Notes: generated by a model from the letters alone, not told the origin. A DNA stretch of 17,679 nucleotides from Cytophagaceae bacterium (GCA_947459055.1 CANHCG010000004.1:1-17679); one strand, 5' to 3'; positions 1 to 9,690 are shown, counted from the stretch's first letter. Made by a program: numbers and translations.

Positions 1-576
1 AGCCTCTCCCCCAACGATTTCGATGAAAATCGCGGCTGATTTTTCGGTAATAAAAGTAAGGTCATTTGTATTTCCGTGTTCAATTAATCGCATATTGGGC
101 AGTAAAGGCCGAAAACTATTCTTGAAGTTTTCATCGCCAGCGAGTGAAAGAGCTCCTTGGCTTGCTCCATGGTAGGCGTTTTTGCAAGAAATAAATTCAG
201 TTCTACCGGTAAATCGCTTCGCTAATTTCATGGCACCTTCTACGGCTTCTGTGCCGGAATTGGTGAAATAGACTTGATTTAGGCTTGCTGATTTGGTTGA
301 TCGAATGAGTGCTTCGGCTAGTTTTACCTGTGGGCTTTGAATGTATTCCCCATAGACCATGAGGTGCATGTATTGATCAACTTGATTTTTGATGGCTTCG
401 ACAACTTTTGGATTTCGATGGCCGACATTTGAAACCGCAATACCAGAAATTAAATCCATATACGATTTTCCATGGACATCATACATATAAGAACCTTCGG
501 CTTTGACGATTTCGAGGCCTAGTGGTGCATCTGATGTTTGTGCAAGGTATTTTTGAAATAATTGGCGTTCAGTCAT
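1..576 (-). CDS. Class III (PLP-dependent) aminotransferase, C-terminal part beyond window
   Basis: Reading leftward from an ATG at 576 gives about 192 residues (MTERQLFQKYLAQTSDAPLG...) that stay open to position 1, so the C-terminal half, including the PLP-binding lysine, is outside the window. Visible family marks are a DLISGIAVSNVGHRNP block near the N-terminus, the NSGTEAVEGAMKLAKRFTGR block that binds the PLP phosphate, and YHGASQGALSL. These place it in the class III family of acetylornithine, ornithine and 4-aminobutyrate aminotransferases, which move an amino group from an omega-amine or amino acid to a keto acid in the cytoplasm. The exact substrate cannot be told. In-frame ATGs also lie at 582 and 612. 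I prefer 576 because the earlier residues do not resemble the family, and a TAATTTG element at 613-619 (minus) would put the transcript start inside the longer versions. It is divergent from the gene at 656. Confidence 0.85.
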   Translation of the reverse strand, partial: MTERQLFQKYLAQTSDAPLGLEIVKAEGSYMYDVHGKSYMDLISGIAVSNVGHRNPKVVEAIKNQVDQYMHLMVYGEYIQSPQVKLAEALIRSTKSASLNQVYFTNSGTEAVEGAMKLAKRFTGRTEFISCKNAYHGASQGALSLAGDENFKNSFRPLLPNMRLIEHGNTNDLTFITEKSAAIFIEIVGGEA

Positions 577-644
577 TCCCATATGTGGCTGTAAAAATAC
601 AAAACCGTTCATCAAATTATCAGTTTAATTATTTTTTTCCTGTT

Positions 645-652
645 TAAATTTG
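645..652 (+). promoter_or_regulatory. Possible -7 element TAAATTTG, would give a leaderless transcript
   Basis: TAAATTTG matches the Bacteroidota sigma-A -7 consensus TAnnTTTG exactly. It lies only 3 bases before the ATG at 656, so if it is used the transcript would begin at or just after the start codon. I see no TTG at the expected -33 distance. The whole divergent spacer is about 80 bases and must serve both flanking genes. Confidence 0.25.
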
Positions 653-655
653 CGC

Positions 656-3229
656 ATGCGAATTTTACTACTGAGTTTATTTTTGTGTTTAGGATTTTTC
701 GTTCAGGGCCAGGTATTAACTGGTACCATTCGAAATGTCGCGGGAGAACCTTTGCCTTTTGGAACGATTTGGGTTTCCAATTTAAATAAGGGTTCGATTG
801 CCAATGAGGATGGTAAATTTGCCATCAATCTTCCGGTGGGTTCGCATCAAATTGTTTTTCGTTTTTTGGGTCATAGTCCGTTGACAAAAAATGTGGAGAT
901 TTTGGCAACAACTAAAACGTTGGAGTGGCAAATAACCTTAGTTGAGCAGGCTGTTTCGTTAAATGAGGTAAATGTGGGTGCGCTTAAAGAGGATCCGGCG
1001 ATAGGAATTATGCGTCGTATGATTTCGATGGCGCCATTTCATATAAAGGAATTAGATTCATATTCAGCTAAGGCTTATGTCAAGGGAGTTGGAAAGATTA
1101 CGTCTATTTCTAAGTTGATGAACATGATGGTTGGGAAGAAATTAGAAAAAGAAGCGGGGATTAAAGTGGGTTCAACCTATGTTTTGGAAGGTGTCAATCA
1201 GGTAAATTATAAAAAGCCCAATGCCATTCAAGAAAAGGTGATTTCGAATCGGAATAATTTACCATCAGCTTTAAGATCTACGGAAACACCTAATTTGAGA
1301 GTAACCCAAACCAATTTTTATCAGCCTAAGATTTTCGGTAATTTAATTTCGCCTTTATCTCCTAATGCCTTTCAGTATTATCGTTTTCAATATTTGGGGA
1401 GTTTTACGCAAAATGGGCAAACGATCAGTAAGATACAGGTTTCGCCAAAATCTTCGTTTCAAGATCTTTTTGATGGGACGTTGTCTGTGGTGGAAGATAC
1501 CTGGAGTATCTATTCCTTTAGTTTAAATTTTAAAAATGCGAATAATAAGGTGACGATGCAACAGCAAAACGCGCCATTTCAAGGGGTTTGGATGCCGATT
1601 AATTATGATTTAAATATGGTTTTGGATGTGATGGGTTTTGGGGCAGTATTTCGCTACATAACGCAAATAAGGGAATATAAAATTCAGGTGAATAAAGCAT
1701 TTTTAGTGAAACCTCAGATTATTGAGGAGCGATTAGATAAAAAGTTGGCCAAAGAAATCGACCGGGAAAAGATTAAAAATCCGAAGCTTGATTTAGGAGG
1801 TACATTAACTCGAAAGAAATTAAGAAAAATATTGAAGGAGGTTGATAAGGAAGAGGTAAAAGAATTGAAAGCGGAATTTTCATCGGATTATCAGTTTGAG
1901 GTGGATACGTTGGCAAGCCAGCGATCGAATGAATTTTGGGAAGAGGAAAGGCAAGTTCCTTTAACAGAGGCTGAGGTGAAAGGCTATAAGGAGGCTGATA
2001 GTTTGTATGTGATCGAAAAGGGTAAGATTAAAAAGGATTCCTTAAAAAATAGTAATCGTTTCTCGATCATACATCTATTGACACCCAAAACCTATTCTTA
2101 TGAGAAGAATCGCTTAGGTAATCGTTTTGTATTGGGTGCTTTTGGGGGTGGTTTTTCTGCGGTGGACGGGTATTTTTTGAATCGAGATTGGGAATACAGG
2201 CATACTTATGGGCAAAATAATTATTGGAATGTGGGAGGACTTATTCGCTATGCGTTTGCACGAAATCGATGGAATGGTGAATTGTTTTCTGAAAGGAATT
2301 TTGATGAAAATCGGCAAAAGCTTCGTTTTTCGGTGGGCTCTAATTTGTATCAGATCAATTCAACGGAGCCAGTTTCCCCGGTGATTAATCAGGTTTATGC
2401 GCTGTTTTTTTCGGAGAATTACCTGAAATATTATCAAAAGGATTTCGTTTCGATGACCTATGAAAATCAGATTCAGGCTAAATGGCGCTTATCGGGTACA
2501 TTGGAATATCGAAACCGGAGTTCTTTGGAGAACCATGTGAAGCATGGTTTGTTTTACAAAGACAGAGAATTCACATCAAACAACCCGGTTAATTTAGAAA
2601 TGGCCGATACGCGTTTTGTGAATCAAGATCAATGGCTTTTTCGGTTTGGTGTTTTGTGGTTGCCGAGTGCGACTTGGCGTCGATTTAATCAAAGTCGGCG
2701 TATTTCTAACAACGAGGGACCACGAATTCAATTCCAAAGTTATTTTGCTATGGGTACCTCGTCTTATTCGAAGTTAAGTTTACAGGTAAATCATACGATT
2801 CCTTTGCAGCGATTGGGGCGTTTGCAGGTACAGTTACATGGGGTACATTATATGTTGAGACCGACTCAATTTATCGATTATACCTTTTTTAAGGGAAATG
2901 AAATGGATGTGTTGGGATCAGATGAATTTGCCTTTCGTTTATTACCCAATTATCTTTTTGCAACGTCAAACGATCATTATCGAATGCATGTTAAATGGGA
3001 GCCACGGAAATTGGTGTTAACACAGAGTAATATATTGAGTCTTTATGGTTTGAAAGAGAATATTCAATATAGTTATCTTCAGATTCCCAATGGAGTTAAA
3101 AAAACTGCTTACCAGGAAATATCTTATGGTCTTACGGGCATAGGTAAATTGCTAGGTTTGGATATTGTCTATCCGATGGGTGATTGGGTGCCTGAGCGTT
3201 GGAAAGTTCTTGTTAGAATCCCGTTTTAA
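656..3229 (+). CDS. DUF5686 outer-membrane protein with CarboxypepD_reg-like domain
   Basis: The product of 857 residues starts with a signal peptide (MRILLLSLFLCLGFFVQGQ) followed by a CarboxypepD_reg-like beta-sandwich at about residues 20-105 (VLTGTIRNVAGEPLPFGTIW, then NEDGKF and SLNEVNV). The rest has the DUF5686 pattern: SPLSPNAFQYYRFQYLGSF, the PKSSFQDLFDGTLSVVEDTW block, a long charged Lys/Glu-rich linker, QVPLTEAEVKGYKEADSL, and a C-terminal half of alternating aromatic beta strands ending in phenylalanine, as outer-membrane barrels do. The family is widespread in Bacteroidota and its function is unknown; transport or surface assembly is only a guess. The ATG at 656 is chosen over a TTG two codons upstream. 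The mature protein has no cysteine. A divergent paralogue lies at 9806. Confidence 0.88.
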   Translation: MRILLLSLFLCLGFFVQGQVLTGTIRNVAGEPLPFGTIWVSNLNKGSIANEDGKFAINLPVGSHQIVFRFLGHSPLTKNVEILATTKTLEWQITLVEQAVSLNEVNVGALKEDPAIGIMRRMISMAPFHIKELDSYSAKAYVKGVGKITSISKLMNMMVGKKLEKEAGIKVGSTYVLEGVNQVNYKKPNAIQEKVISNRNNLPSALRSTETPNLRVTQTNFYQPKIFGNLISPLSPNAFQYYRFQYLGSFTQNGQTISKIQVSPKSSFQDLFDGTLSVVEDTWSIYSFSLNFKNANNKVTMQQQNAPFQGVWMPINYDLNMVLDVMGFGAVFRYITQIREYKIQVNKAFLVKPQIIEERLDKKLAKEIDREKIKNPKLDLGGTLTRKKLRKILKEVDKEEVKELKAEFSSDYQFEVDTLASQRSNEFWEEERQVPLTEAEVKGYKEADSLYVIEKGKIKKDSLKNSNRFSIIHLLTPKTYSYEKNRLGNRFVLGAFGGGFSAVDGYFLNRDWEYRHTYGQNNYWNVGGLIRYAFARNRWNGELFSERNFDENRQKLRFSVGSNLYQINSTEPVSPVINQVYALFFSENYLKYYQKDFVSMTYENQIQAKWRLSGTLEYRNRSSLENHVKHGLFYKDREFTSNNPVNLEMADTRFVNQDQWLFRFGVLWLPSATWRRFNQSRRISNNEGPRIQFQSYFAMGTSSYSKLSLQVNHTIPLQRLGRLQVQLHGVHYMLRPTQFIDYTFFKGNEMDVLGSDEFAFRLLPNYLFATSNDHYRMHVKWEPRKLVLTQSNILSLYGLKENIQYSYLQIPNGVKKTAYQEISYGLTGIGKLLGLDIVYPMGDWVPERWKVLVRIPF

Positions 3230-3264
3230 ATTGTTTTTTTTGCTGATTTTCCTTATTTTCGTGC

Positions 3265-3276
3265 TACAATTTTTTG
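3265..3276 (+). promoter_or_regulatory. Possible hppA promoter (-7-like element)
   Basis: TACAATTTTTTG resembles the Bacteroidota -7 element TAnnTTTG but has extra bases between TA and TTTG. A TTTG at 3239-3242 sits 22 bases upstream and could act as the -33 element. The implied leader is about 15 bases, with an A/T-rich ATAATCTAAATACAAATTT stretch before the ATG at 3298. The match is imperfect, and hppA may instead be read through from the gene before it, 68 bases upstream with no terminator between. Confidence 0.3.
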
Positions 3277-3297
3277 GAATAATCTAAATACAAATTT

Positions 3298-5475
3298 ATG
3301 AATTCAATTATTTACTTAGTTCCTGCTTTTGGTTTGGTGGGATTGCTTTACACAGCATGGAAATTTAGTTGGGTATCTAAGCAGGATGCCGGAAATGAAA
3401 AAATGCAAGAATTAGCTGGTTACATTGCGGATGGTGCGATTGCCTTTTTAAAAGCAGAATGGAAGATTTTAACTTATTTTGCGATTCCGACGGCTATTTT
3501 ATTGGCTTGGTTGGGTATGCAAGAGGGAACACCTGAAAATCCCATTCACTCCTCTCCTCTTATCGCGGTAGCGTTTTTGATTGGTGCTGTATTTTCGGCA
3601 ACGGCAGGTTATATTGGTATGATTGTCGCAACCAAAGCGAATGTGCGTACTGCTGAAGCGGCTCGTACTTCTTTAGCAAAGGCTTTGAATGTGTCCTTTA
3701 CGGGTGGTTCTGTGATGGGTATGGGCGTAGCTGGACTTGCTATTTTAGGTTTAGGAGGTTTATTTATTGCCTTTTATCAAATTTTTGCACAAGGACTAGC
3801 CTTGACTTCTGTTGAAATGAAAACAGCGATTGAAGTTTTAGCTGGTTTTTCATTAGGAGCTGAGTCAATTGCCTTATTTGCCCGTGTGGGTGGTGGTATT
3901 TATACCAAAGCAGCTGATGTGGGAGCCGATTTAGTTGGAAAAGTAGAAGCTGGAATCCCTGAGGATGATGTGCGTAATCCTGCCACGATTGCAGATAACG
4001 TAGGAGATAATGTGGGTGATGTAGCCGGTATGGGAGCTGATTTATTTGGTTCTTATGTGGCTACGATTTTGGCTACGATGGTATTGGGTCAGGAAATTGA
4101 AGTAACGGATAATTATGGTGGATTCTCACCGGTTTTGTTACCGATGTTAATTGCAGGTGTAGGTTTGTTAGCTTCATTGGTATCGACATTTTTTGTTCGT
4201 ATCAAGAGCGAAACATCTTCCGTTCAAAATGCGTTGAATATTGGTAATTATGCCTCTATCGCTATCACGTTTGTTACCTCTTACTTTTTAGTTAAGAATA
4301 TTTTGCCAGAATCATTGACGTTGCGTGGAACAACATTTTCATCCATGGATGTTTTTATGGCGATTATTGTTGGTTTAGTGGTAGGTGCCTTGATGTCGAT
4401 TATCACTGAATATTACACGGCGATGGGTAAGCGTCCGGTGGATTCAATCGTTCAAAAATCGGGTACGGGTCATGCGACAAATATTATTGGAGGATTGGCG
4501 GTAGGTATGGAATCAACGGTATTACCTATTTTGGTGTTAGCGGCTGGTATCATATTCTCTTATCATTTTGCTGGTATTTATGGTGTATCTATCGCTGCTG
4601 CTGGTATGATGGCTACGACTGCCATGCAATTGGCTATTGATGCCTTTGGTCCTATTGCTGATAATGCGGGTGGTATTGCAGAGATGTCTCAATTACCTTC
4701 TGAGGTTCGTGAGCGTACGGACAATTTGGATGCGGTTGGAAATACAACAGCTGCAACTGGTAAAGGATTTGCAATTGCTTCAGCGGCTTTAACCTCTTTA
4801 GCTTTGTTTGCGGCTTTTGTAGGTATTTCAGGGATTACGCAAATTGACATTTACAAAGCGGATGTTTTGGCTGGTTTATTTGTGGGAGGTATGATTCCAT
4901 TTATATTCTCAGCTTTATGTATTTCTGCCGTAGGAAAAGCAGCGATGGAAATGGTAAACGAAGTTCGTCGTCAATTCCGTGAGATTCCAGGCATTATGGA
5001 ATACAAAGCAAAGCCAGAATATGAGAAATGTGTAGCAATCTCTACTGAGGCATCGATTCGTCAAATGATTCTACCAGGTGCAATTGCTTTAACGGTGCCT
5101 GTATTAGTTGGTTTCACATTTGGTCCTGAGGTTTTAGGAGGATTATTAGCTGGTGTTACGGTATCTGGCGTGTTGATGGGTATTTTCCAATCAAATGCTG
5201 GGGGTGCTTGGGATAACGCAAAGAAATCCTTTGAGAAAGGGGTGTTAATTGACGGTGTAACTTACAAGAAAGGTTCTGAGCCTCATAAAGCGGCTGTTAC
5301 AGGTGATACGGTTGGAGATCCATTCAAAGATACTTCAGGTCCTTCGATGAACATCTTAATTAAATTAATGTCAATCGTTTCTTTGGTGATTGCGCCTTAC
5401 ATTCACGTAGGCGATTCAAATCATGTATCGAAGATTGAAAAAGCACCTATTGTAAAGATTGTTGCGAAAAAATAA
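3298..5475 (+). CDS. hppA: Membrane-bound ion-translocating pyrophosphatase, K+-dependent type
   Basis: This 725-residue multi-spanning inner-membrane enzyme hydrolyses PPi to phosphate and uses the energy to pump H+ or Na+ outward. The substrate-binding motif DX7KXE is present at D207, K215 and E217, followed by the Asp-rich [20 protein letters not shown] segment. The second conserved half carries [13 protein letters not shown], and the C-terminus has [20 protein letters not shown]. In [10 protein letters not shown] (N482 onward) the residue after the second Thr is Ala485; Lys there marks K+-independent enzymes, so this one should need K+. Length is normal for the family, and hydrophobic segments run through most of the chain. 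I cannot decide between H+ and Na+ pumping by eye. It is followed directly by a strong terminator. PPi made by reactions such as tRNA charging and nucleotide synthesis is its substrate. Confidence 0.97.
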   Translation: MNSIIYLVPAFGLVGLLYTAWKFSWVSKQDAGNEKMQELAGYIADGAIAFLKAEWKILTYFAIPTAILLAWLGMQEGTPENPIHSSPLIAVAFLIGAVFSATAGYIGMIVATKANVRTAEAARTSLAKALNVSFTGGSVMGMGVAGLAILGLGGLFIAFYQIFAQGLALTSVEMKTAIEVLAGFSLGAESIALFARVGGGIYTKAADVGADLVGKVEAGIPEDDVRNPATIADNVGDNVGDVAGMGADLFGSYVATILATMVLGQEIEVTDNYGGFSPVLLPMLIAGVGLLASLVSTFFVRIKSETSSVQNALNIGNYASIAITFVTSYFLVKNILPESLTLRGTTFSSMDVFMAIIVGLVVGALMSIITEYYTAMGKRPVDSIVQKSGTGHATNIIGGLAVGMESTVLPILVLAAGIIFSYHFAGIYGVSIAAAGMMATTAMQLAIDAFGPIADNAGGIAEMSQLPSEVRERTDNLDAVGNTTAATGKGFAIASAALTSLALFAAFVGISGITQIDIYKADVLAGLFVGGMIPFIFSALCISAVGKAAMEMVNEVRRQFREIPGIMEYKAKPEYEKCVAISTEASIRQMILPGAIALTVPVLVGFTFGPEVLGGLLAGVTVSGVLMGIFQSNAGGAWDNAKKSFEKGVLIDGVTYKKGSEPHKAAVTGDTVGDPFKDTSGPSMNILIKLMSIVSLVIAPYIHVGDSNHVSKIEKAPIVKIVAKK

Positions 5476-5496
5476 GTTAGCCCCAAAGGGTATTTT

Positions 5497-5526
5497 AAAA
5501 AGCGCTCCTAACGGGGCGCTTTTTTT
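5497..5526 (+). terminator. Rho-independent terminator after hppA
   Basis: AAAAAGCGCTCC pairs with GGGGCGCTTTTT (12 pairs, one of them G-T) across a TAAC loop, and a run of seven T follows. It begins 21 bases after the hppA stop codon. Confidence 0.9.
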
Positions 5527-5698
5527 ATGCCTTTTTTACATGGCTTTGTATTCATAATTCATGATTGGGTTTTATTGGCAACTCGTTTTTGTAACTTTTT
5601 TTCCTCTTGCTTGAGAATGACATTTATTTGATGAAAATAAATTAGTTGAATTTTAATGAATCGATTATTTAAATTAAATCATTTAAATCCTGCTGCAT

Positions 5699-5730
5699 AA
5701 AAAAGCCCTTCCAAGTTGGAAGGGCTTTTT
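5699..5730 (-). terminator. Terminator of the aconitase-prs-rplY side, possibly bidirectional
   Basis: A near-perfect hairpin, AAAAAGCCCTTCCA against TGGAAGGGCTTTTT with a 3-base loop, lies 27 bases beyond the rplY stop. Read leftward it ends in six T. Read rightward it ends in five T, so it could also stop any plus-strand transcript that escapes the hppA terminator. Confidence 0.9.
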
Positions 5731-5756
5731 ATATCTCTATCAATATGAAGCGTTTA

Positions 5757-6323
5757 TTAGGTAGTTAATTTTCCTCTTAATGCTCTTGGGATATCGATTG
5801 TTGCAACTGGGTTAGACATAGGATTCAAGATCTCACATCCTTCCACGCTCAATTTATTTACTTTAACGGTTTGACCTAAGTCTAAGCCAGAAATGTCAAC
5901 GGTAACGAAATCAGGAATGTTTTCAGATAAACCTTTCAACATTACTTTACGTAATTTTTGAACCATTTTACCCCCTTTAATTACTCCTGGAGAATTACCA
6001 ATCACTTTGATAGGTACCGCAATCTTAATTGGGCTACCTGGAACAATTTCTAAAAAGTCAACATGCAAAATCATCTCGTTTACCGGATGAAATTGTGCAT
6101 CTTGCAAAATAGCACGGTATTTATCACCTTCTACGTTTAATTCCACTTCATACACATCTGGTGAATAAAGTAATTCACGGAAAAGGATCATCGGAACAGC
6201 AAAATGTACTTGCTCTTTTCCACCGTACAATACACAAGGAGCCAAAGCTTCAGCACGTAAATCTTTAGCGCCTTTGCTACCGAGATTCGCTCTTTTAAAC
6301 CCTACAATCTCTAATTTTTTCAT
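5757..6323 (-). CDS. rplY: 50S ribosomal protein L25 (Ctc/TL5 form)
   Basis: The 188-residue product starts MKKLEIVGFKRANLGSKGAK and continues with the L25 signature AEALAPCVLYGG. L25 binds 5S rRNA in the central protuberance of the large ribosomal subunit. Residues 1 to about 90 form the 5S-binding domain and about 97-184 the TL5/Ctc C-terminal beta domain (GSPIKIAVPIKVIGNSPGV, then a VDISGLDLGQ segment), so this is the long, two-domain form and not the short E. coli form. I chose the ATG at 6323 because it matches family N-termini; an upstream TTG at 6359 would add 12 unrelated residues. It follows prs on the same strand by 62 bases with no clear promoter between, so the two are probably co-transcribed, and a strong terminator closes the unit. 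Confidence 0.95.
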   Translation of the reverse strand: MKKLEIVGFKRANLGSKGAKDLRAEALAPCVLYGGKEQVHFAVPMILFRELLYSPDVYEVELNVEGDKYRAILQDAQFHPVNEMILHVDFLEIVPGSPIKIAVPIKVIGNSPGVIKGGKMVQKLRKVMLKGLSENIPDFVTVDISGLDLGQTVKVNKLSVEGCEILNPMSNPVATIDIPRALRGKLTT

Positions 6324-6385
6324 TTTGTTTTTTGTTAATGTCTTTGGTCTTTCGCACAAGGGCTATCCCCCAAAAACGGTTGAAA

Positions 6386-7327
6386 TTAATATTTAATAAA
6401 TAATGAACTGATAGATTCGTGATCCCGAATTCTTCCAATTGCCTTCGCAAAAAGCTCTGCCACTGAAAGTACCTTGATTTTGTCACAGACCTGTTTTTGA
6501 GGAATTGTGTCTGTAACCAATAACTCAGCTAATACCGAATTAGAGATGTTTTCATACGCCTTTCCGGATAAGACTGGGTGTGTAACAACCGCCCGTACCG
6601 AATTAGCCCCTTTGTCCATGATTAATTGAGCCGCTTTGCATAAAGTGCCCCCCGTATCAATTAAATCATCTACTAAGACTACATCTGCACCCTTCACATC
6701 CCCAATTAACTGCATGGAAGCAATTTCATTGGCACGTTTCCGGTGCTTATCGCAAATAACCATTTCTGCATTAAAGAATTTGGCCATATTACGTGTACGA
6801 ACTACGCCTCCTACATCAGGTGACGCAAAAACAATATTTTCTAAATTTAATGACTTTAAGTACGGTACAAATATTGCGTTTCCTTCCAAGTGATCTACTG
6901 GGAAATCCATGAAACCTTGAATTTGACCCGCATGTAAGTCTATTGTCATTAAACGGTCAGCACCTGCAGCCGTTAATAAATTTCCAATCAATTTCGCACC
7001 AATTCCTACCCGAGGACGATCTTTACGATCTTGTCGAGAATAGCCAAAATAAGGAATAACAGCAGTTACGTAATGGGCTGATGCACGTCTAGCGGCATCA
7101 ATCATCAATAATAGCTCCATTAAATTATCCGACGAAGGAAAAGTAGACTGAATAATAAATACATCACAGCCACGAACGGACTCATCAAAACTTGGCGACA
7201 TTTCTCCATCCGAAAATTTCAAAAGTGTTGCCGCACCCAAATCTTTCCCAAAATACTTAGCAATGTCTTTTGCTAAATAATTAGATGCCGATCCAGAAAA
7301 AATTTTAACTGCATTAATAGCTGCCAT
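6386..7327 (-). CDS. prs: Ribose-phosphate pyrophosphokinase (PRPP synthetase)
   Basis: The 313-residue cytoplasmic enzyme transfers pyrophosphate from ATP to ribose 5-phosphate, making PRPP for purine, pyrimidine, His, Trp and NAD synthesis. Family marks in order are LKFSDGEMSPSFDESVRG and FIIQSTF near the N-terminus, YFGYSRQDRKDRPRVGIGAK, the DLHAGQIQGFMDFPVDHL metal and nucleotide segment, the flexible catalytic loop with CDKHRKR, and the PRPP-binding loop DVVLVDDLIDTGGT with D220 and D221. Length is typical of class I enzymes. The ATG at 7327 fits the family N-terminus. A good promoter candidate lies 38-45 bases upstream inside an inverted repeat (see those entries). rplY follows. Confidence 0.97.
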   Translation of the reverse strand: MAAINAVKIFSGSASNYLAKDIAKYFGKDLGAATLLKFSDGEMSPSFDESVRGCDVFIIQSTFPSSDNLMELLLMIDAARRASAHYVTAVIPYFGYSRQDRKDRPRVGIGAKLIGNLLTAAGADRLMTIDLHAGQIQGFMDFPVDHLEGNAIFVPYLKSLNLENIVFASPDVGGVVRTRNMAKFFNAEMVICDKHRKRANEIASMQLIGDVKGADVVLVDDLIDTGGTLCKAAQLIMDKGANSVRAVVTHPVLSGKAYENISNSVLAELLVTDTIPQKQVCDKIKVLSVAELFAKAIGRIRDHESISSLFIKY

Positions 7328-7355
7328 ATGGAGTTTTTTGTGCTTATAACTCAGA

Positions 7356-7390
7356 ATTAAGGCGCAAAAATAGGAATTTTACGCCTTAAT
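7356..7390. repeat. 35-base inverted repeat enclosing the prs -7 box
   Basis: The arms ATTAAGGCG (7356-7364) and CGCCTTAAT (7382-7390) are a perfect 9-base inverted repeat. Inside them AAAAT (7367-7371) and ATTTT (7376-7380) continue the pairing around an AGGA loop, with one unequal internal bulge. The structure starts 7 bases after the aconitase stop and covers the prs -7 element. It has no T-run in either direction, so it is not a standard intrinsic terminator. It may be an operator for a dimeric regulator or an RNA hairpin protecting the aconitase 3' end; neither role is shown by the sequence. Confidence 0.75.
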
Positions 7391-7395
7391 CACAA
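7365..7395 (-). promoter_or_regulatory. Candidate prs promoter (TTG-N20-TATTTTTG)
   Basis: On the minus strand TATTTTTG (7372 to 7365) matches the Bacteroidota -7 consensus TAnnTTTG exactly, and a TTG at 7395-7393 lies 20 bases upstream as the -33 element. The predicted transcript start is near 7358, giving a leader of about 30 bases. The element sits in the centre of the inverted repeat at 7356-7390. Confidence 0.6.
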
Positions 7396-7397
7396 GC

Positions 7398-9662
7398 TTA
7401 TTTTACAGATGCGCGTATAATATTCAATGCGCCACCAGCTTTAAACCATTCAATTTGTTGATCATTGTAGGTATGATTAACAGCAAAAGAATCCTTTGAG
7501 CCATCTGAATGTACTAATTCGATCGTTAGTGATTTCTCAGGAGCAAATTCATTTAAACCGATGATATTGATGGTGTCATCTTCTTGAATCTTATCGTAAT
7601 CGGCATCATTTGCAAAAGTTAATGCTAACATTCCCTGTTTCTTCAAATTAGTCTCATGAATACGAGCAAATGATTTAACCAACACAGCACGAACGCCTAA
7701 ATGACGTGGTTCCATCGCCGCATGTTCACGAGATGAACCTTCACCATAATTCGTATCACCTACGACAATGGTTCCGATGCCTGCCGCTTTATAAGCCCGC
7801 TGGGTCGCCGGAACAGGACCATACTCACCTGTTAATTGATTTTTTACGTTATCTGTTTTCTCATTGTAGAAGTTCACAGCACCAATCAACATGTTATTGG
7901 AAATATTATCCAAGTGTCCACGGTATTTCAACCAAGGTCCTGCCATCGAGATATGATCCGTTGTACATTTCCCTTTTGCCTTAATTAATAATTTTAAGCC
8001 CTTGATATCTGAACCTTCCCATGCACTAAATGGATCCAATAATTGTAAACGATCAGAAGTAGGTGAAACCTTTACTTGAACCGCTGAACCATCCGCTGCA
8101 GGTGCTTGATAGCCCGCATCTTCTGCCGCAAATCCTTTTTTCGGTAATTCATCTCCAGTAGGTGCATCTAGTTTAACTTGCTCGCCTTTCTCATTTGTTA
8201 ATGTGTCGGTCAAGGGATTAAAGGATAAATCTCCTGCAATCGCCAAAGCCGTTACAATTTCAGGAGACGCCACAAACGCATAAGTATTCGGATTTCCATC
8301 CGCACGTTTGGCGAAATTTCGATTAAATGAGTGTACAATCGTATTTTTCTCTCCTTTTTCTGCGCCCGGACGAGCCCATTGACCAATACAAGGTCCACAT
8401 GCATTCGAGAATACAGTAGCACCAATCGAATCAAATGTCTCAATAAAGCCATCACGCTCAATTGTGTACCGAACTAATTCCGAACCGGGTGTGATGGTAA
8501 ACTGTGCTTTCGTTTTTAACCCTTTGGCTGCTACTTGTTTTGCCAATGAAGCGGCGCGTGCGATATCTTCGTATGAACTATTAGTACATGAACCAATTAA
8601 ACCTACCTCAACTTTCGTAGGCCAACCATTTTTTTCTGCCATTTCCTTCATCTTAGAAATAGGCGTCGCCAAATCTGGCGTAAATGGTCCATTTAAATGG
8701 GGTTCTAAGGTATCTAAATCAATCTCAATCACTTGATCAAAGTAGGTTGCTGGATTCGCATATACCTCTGGATCTGCGGTTAAATGTTCACGAACACCAT
8801 CCGCTAATTCAGCAACATCCGCACGACCTGTGGATTGTAAATAACGTGCCATCGAATCATCATAGCCAAAAGTAGAGGTAGTCGCTCCGATTTCCGCTCC
8901 CATGTTACAAATTGTACCTTTTCCAGTACATGACATGGATGTAGCTCCTTCGCCAAAATATTCAACCACACAGCCAGTTCCTCCTTTTACTGTTAAAATA
9001 CCGGCAACTTTCAAGATAACATCCTTTGGCGATGTCCAACCATTTAATTTACCCGTTAATTTAACACCAATTAATTTTGGGAACTTTAATTCCCAAGCTA
9101 AACCTGCCATCACATCACAGGCATCTGCCCCTCCCACACCAATGGCAATCATCCCCAAACCACCCGCATTTACGGTATGAGAATCGGTTCCAATCATCAT
9201 TCCACCTGGAAATGCATAATTTTCCAAGACTACCTGATGTATAATTCCCGCACCTGGTTTCCAGAAACCGATGCCATATTTATCTGAAACAGAGGAAAGA
9301 AAATCGTAAACCTCTTTATTTTTATCTACGGCAACTTGTAAATCGGTCGTAGAAGCCACTTTTGCTTCAATTAAGTGATCACAATGCACGGTAGAAGGAA
9401 CCGCTACTTGTGGCCGACCCGCTTGCATAAACTGCAATAAGGCCATTTGAGCCGTTGCATCCTGCATGGCTACACGATCAGGTGCAAAATCTACATAGGA
9501 ATTTCCGCGTGTAAATGTCGTAGAAGGTGTACCCTCCCATAAGTGGCTATAAAGTATCTTTTCGGTTAACGTAAGCGGTTTACCTGTTAATGCGCGTGCT
9601 GCAGCGATGCAAGCAGGCATTTTTTCGTAAACAGCTTTAATCATTTCAATGTCAAAGGCCAT
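7398..9662 (-). CDS. acn: Aconitate hydratase, mitochondrial (ACO2-like) type
   Basis: The 754-residue TCA-cycle enzyme converts citrate to isocitrate through cis-aconitate with a [4Fe-4S] cluster. The three cluster cysteines are visible: Cys359 in [10 protein letters not shown], and Cys422 and Cys425 in [10 protein letters not shown]. The catalytic Ser/Arg block [17 protein letters not shown] has S643, S644 and R645. All these are offset by exactly one from the mature pig mitochondrial enzyme numbering, so there is no insertion or deletion over this span relative to it. The N-terminus ([20 protein letters not shown]) has no targeting sequence. This type is the usual aconitase of Bacteroidota and differs from bacterial AcnA and AcnB. 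It is the first gene of a minus-strand run with prs and rplY, divergent from the gene at 9806. It may be transcribed alone, as prs has its own promoter candidate. Confidence 0.96.
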   Translation of the reverse strand: MAFDIEMIKAVYEKMPACIAAARALTGKPLTLTEKILYSHLWEGTPSTTFTRGNSYVDFAPDRVAMQDATAQMALLQFMQAGRPQVAVPSTVHCDHLIEAKVASTTDLQVAVDKNKEVYDFLSSVSDKYGIGFWKPGAGIIHQVVLENYAFPGGMMIGTDSHTVNAGGLGMIAIGVGGADACDVMAGLAWELKFPKLIGVKLTGKLNGWTSPKDVILKVAGILTVKGGTGCVVEYFGEGATSMSCTGKGTICNMGAEIGATTSTFGYDDSMARYLQSTGRADVAELADGVREHLTADPEVYANPATYFDQVIEIDLDTLEPHLNGPFTPDLATPISKMKEMAEKNGWPTKVEVGLIGSCTNSSYEDIARAASLAKQVAAKGLKTKAQFTITPGSELVRYTIERDGFIETFDSIGATVFSNACGPCIGQWARPGAEKGEKNTIVHSFNRNFAKRADGNPNTYAFVASPEIVTALAIAGDLSFNPLTDTLTNEKGEQVKLDAPTGDELPKKGFAAEDAGYQAPAADGSAVQVKVSPTSDRLQLLDPFSAWEGSDIKGLKLLIKAKGKCTTDHISMAGPWLKYRGHLDNISNNMLIGAVNFYNEKTDNVKNQLTGEYGPVPATQRAYKAAGIGTIVVGDTNYGEGSSREHAAMEPRHLGVRAVLVKSFARIHETNLKKQGMLALTFANDADYDKIQEDDTINIIGLNEFAPEKSLTIELVHSDGSKDSFAVNHTYNDQQIEWFKAGGALNIIRASVK

Positions 9663-9690
9663 GAGAAAAATTAGTTTTATGAATAGTGTG

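Noticed and set aside
5527..5631. A 34-codon open frame (MPFLHGFVFIIHDW...) just after the hppA terminator.
   Set aside because: It starts directly after the T-run of the terminator, has no promoter or start context, and reads like translated AT-rich spacer. The rest of 5527-5698 holds no other feature that I can support.
5667..5688. Two copies of the palindrome ATTTAAAT 14 bases apart in the hppA-rplY spacer.
   Set aside because: The stretch is almost pure A/T, where such words are expected by chance, and it lies between two terminators facing each other.
6324..6359. A 12-residue N-terminal extension of L25 from an upstream TTG.
   Set aside because: MKKLEIVGFKRANLG fits the family start, whereas the extension (MCERPKTLTKNK) does not.
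8252..9180. Several 60-90 codon frames opposite or out of frame within the aconitase gene, and similar ones inside topA, prs, folD and the right-hand protein.
   Set aside because: They are shadows of strongly conserved coding sequence, with no family resemblance and no start context of their own.
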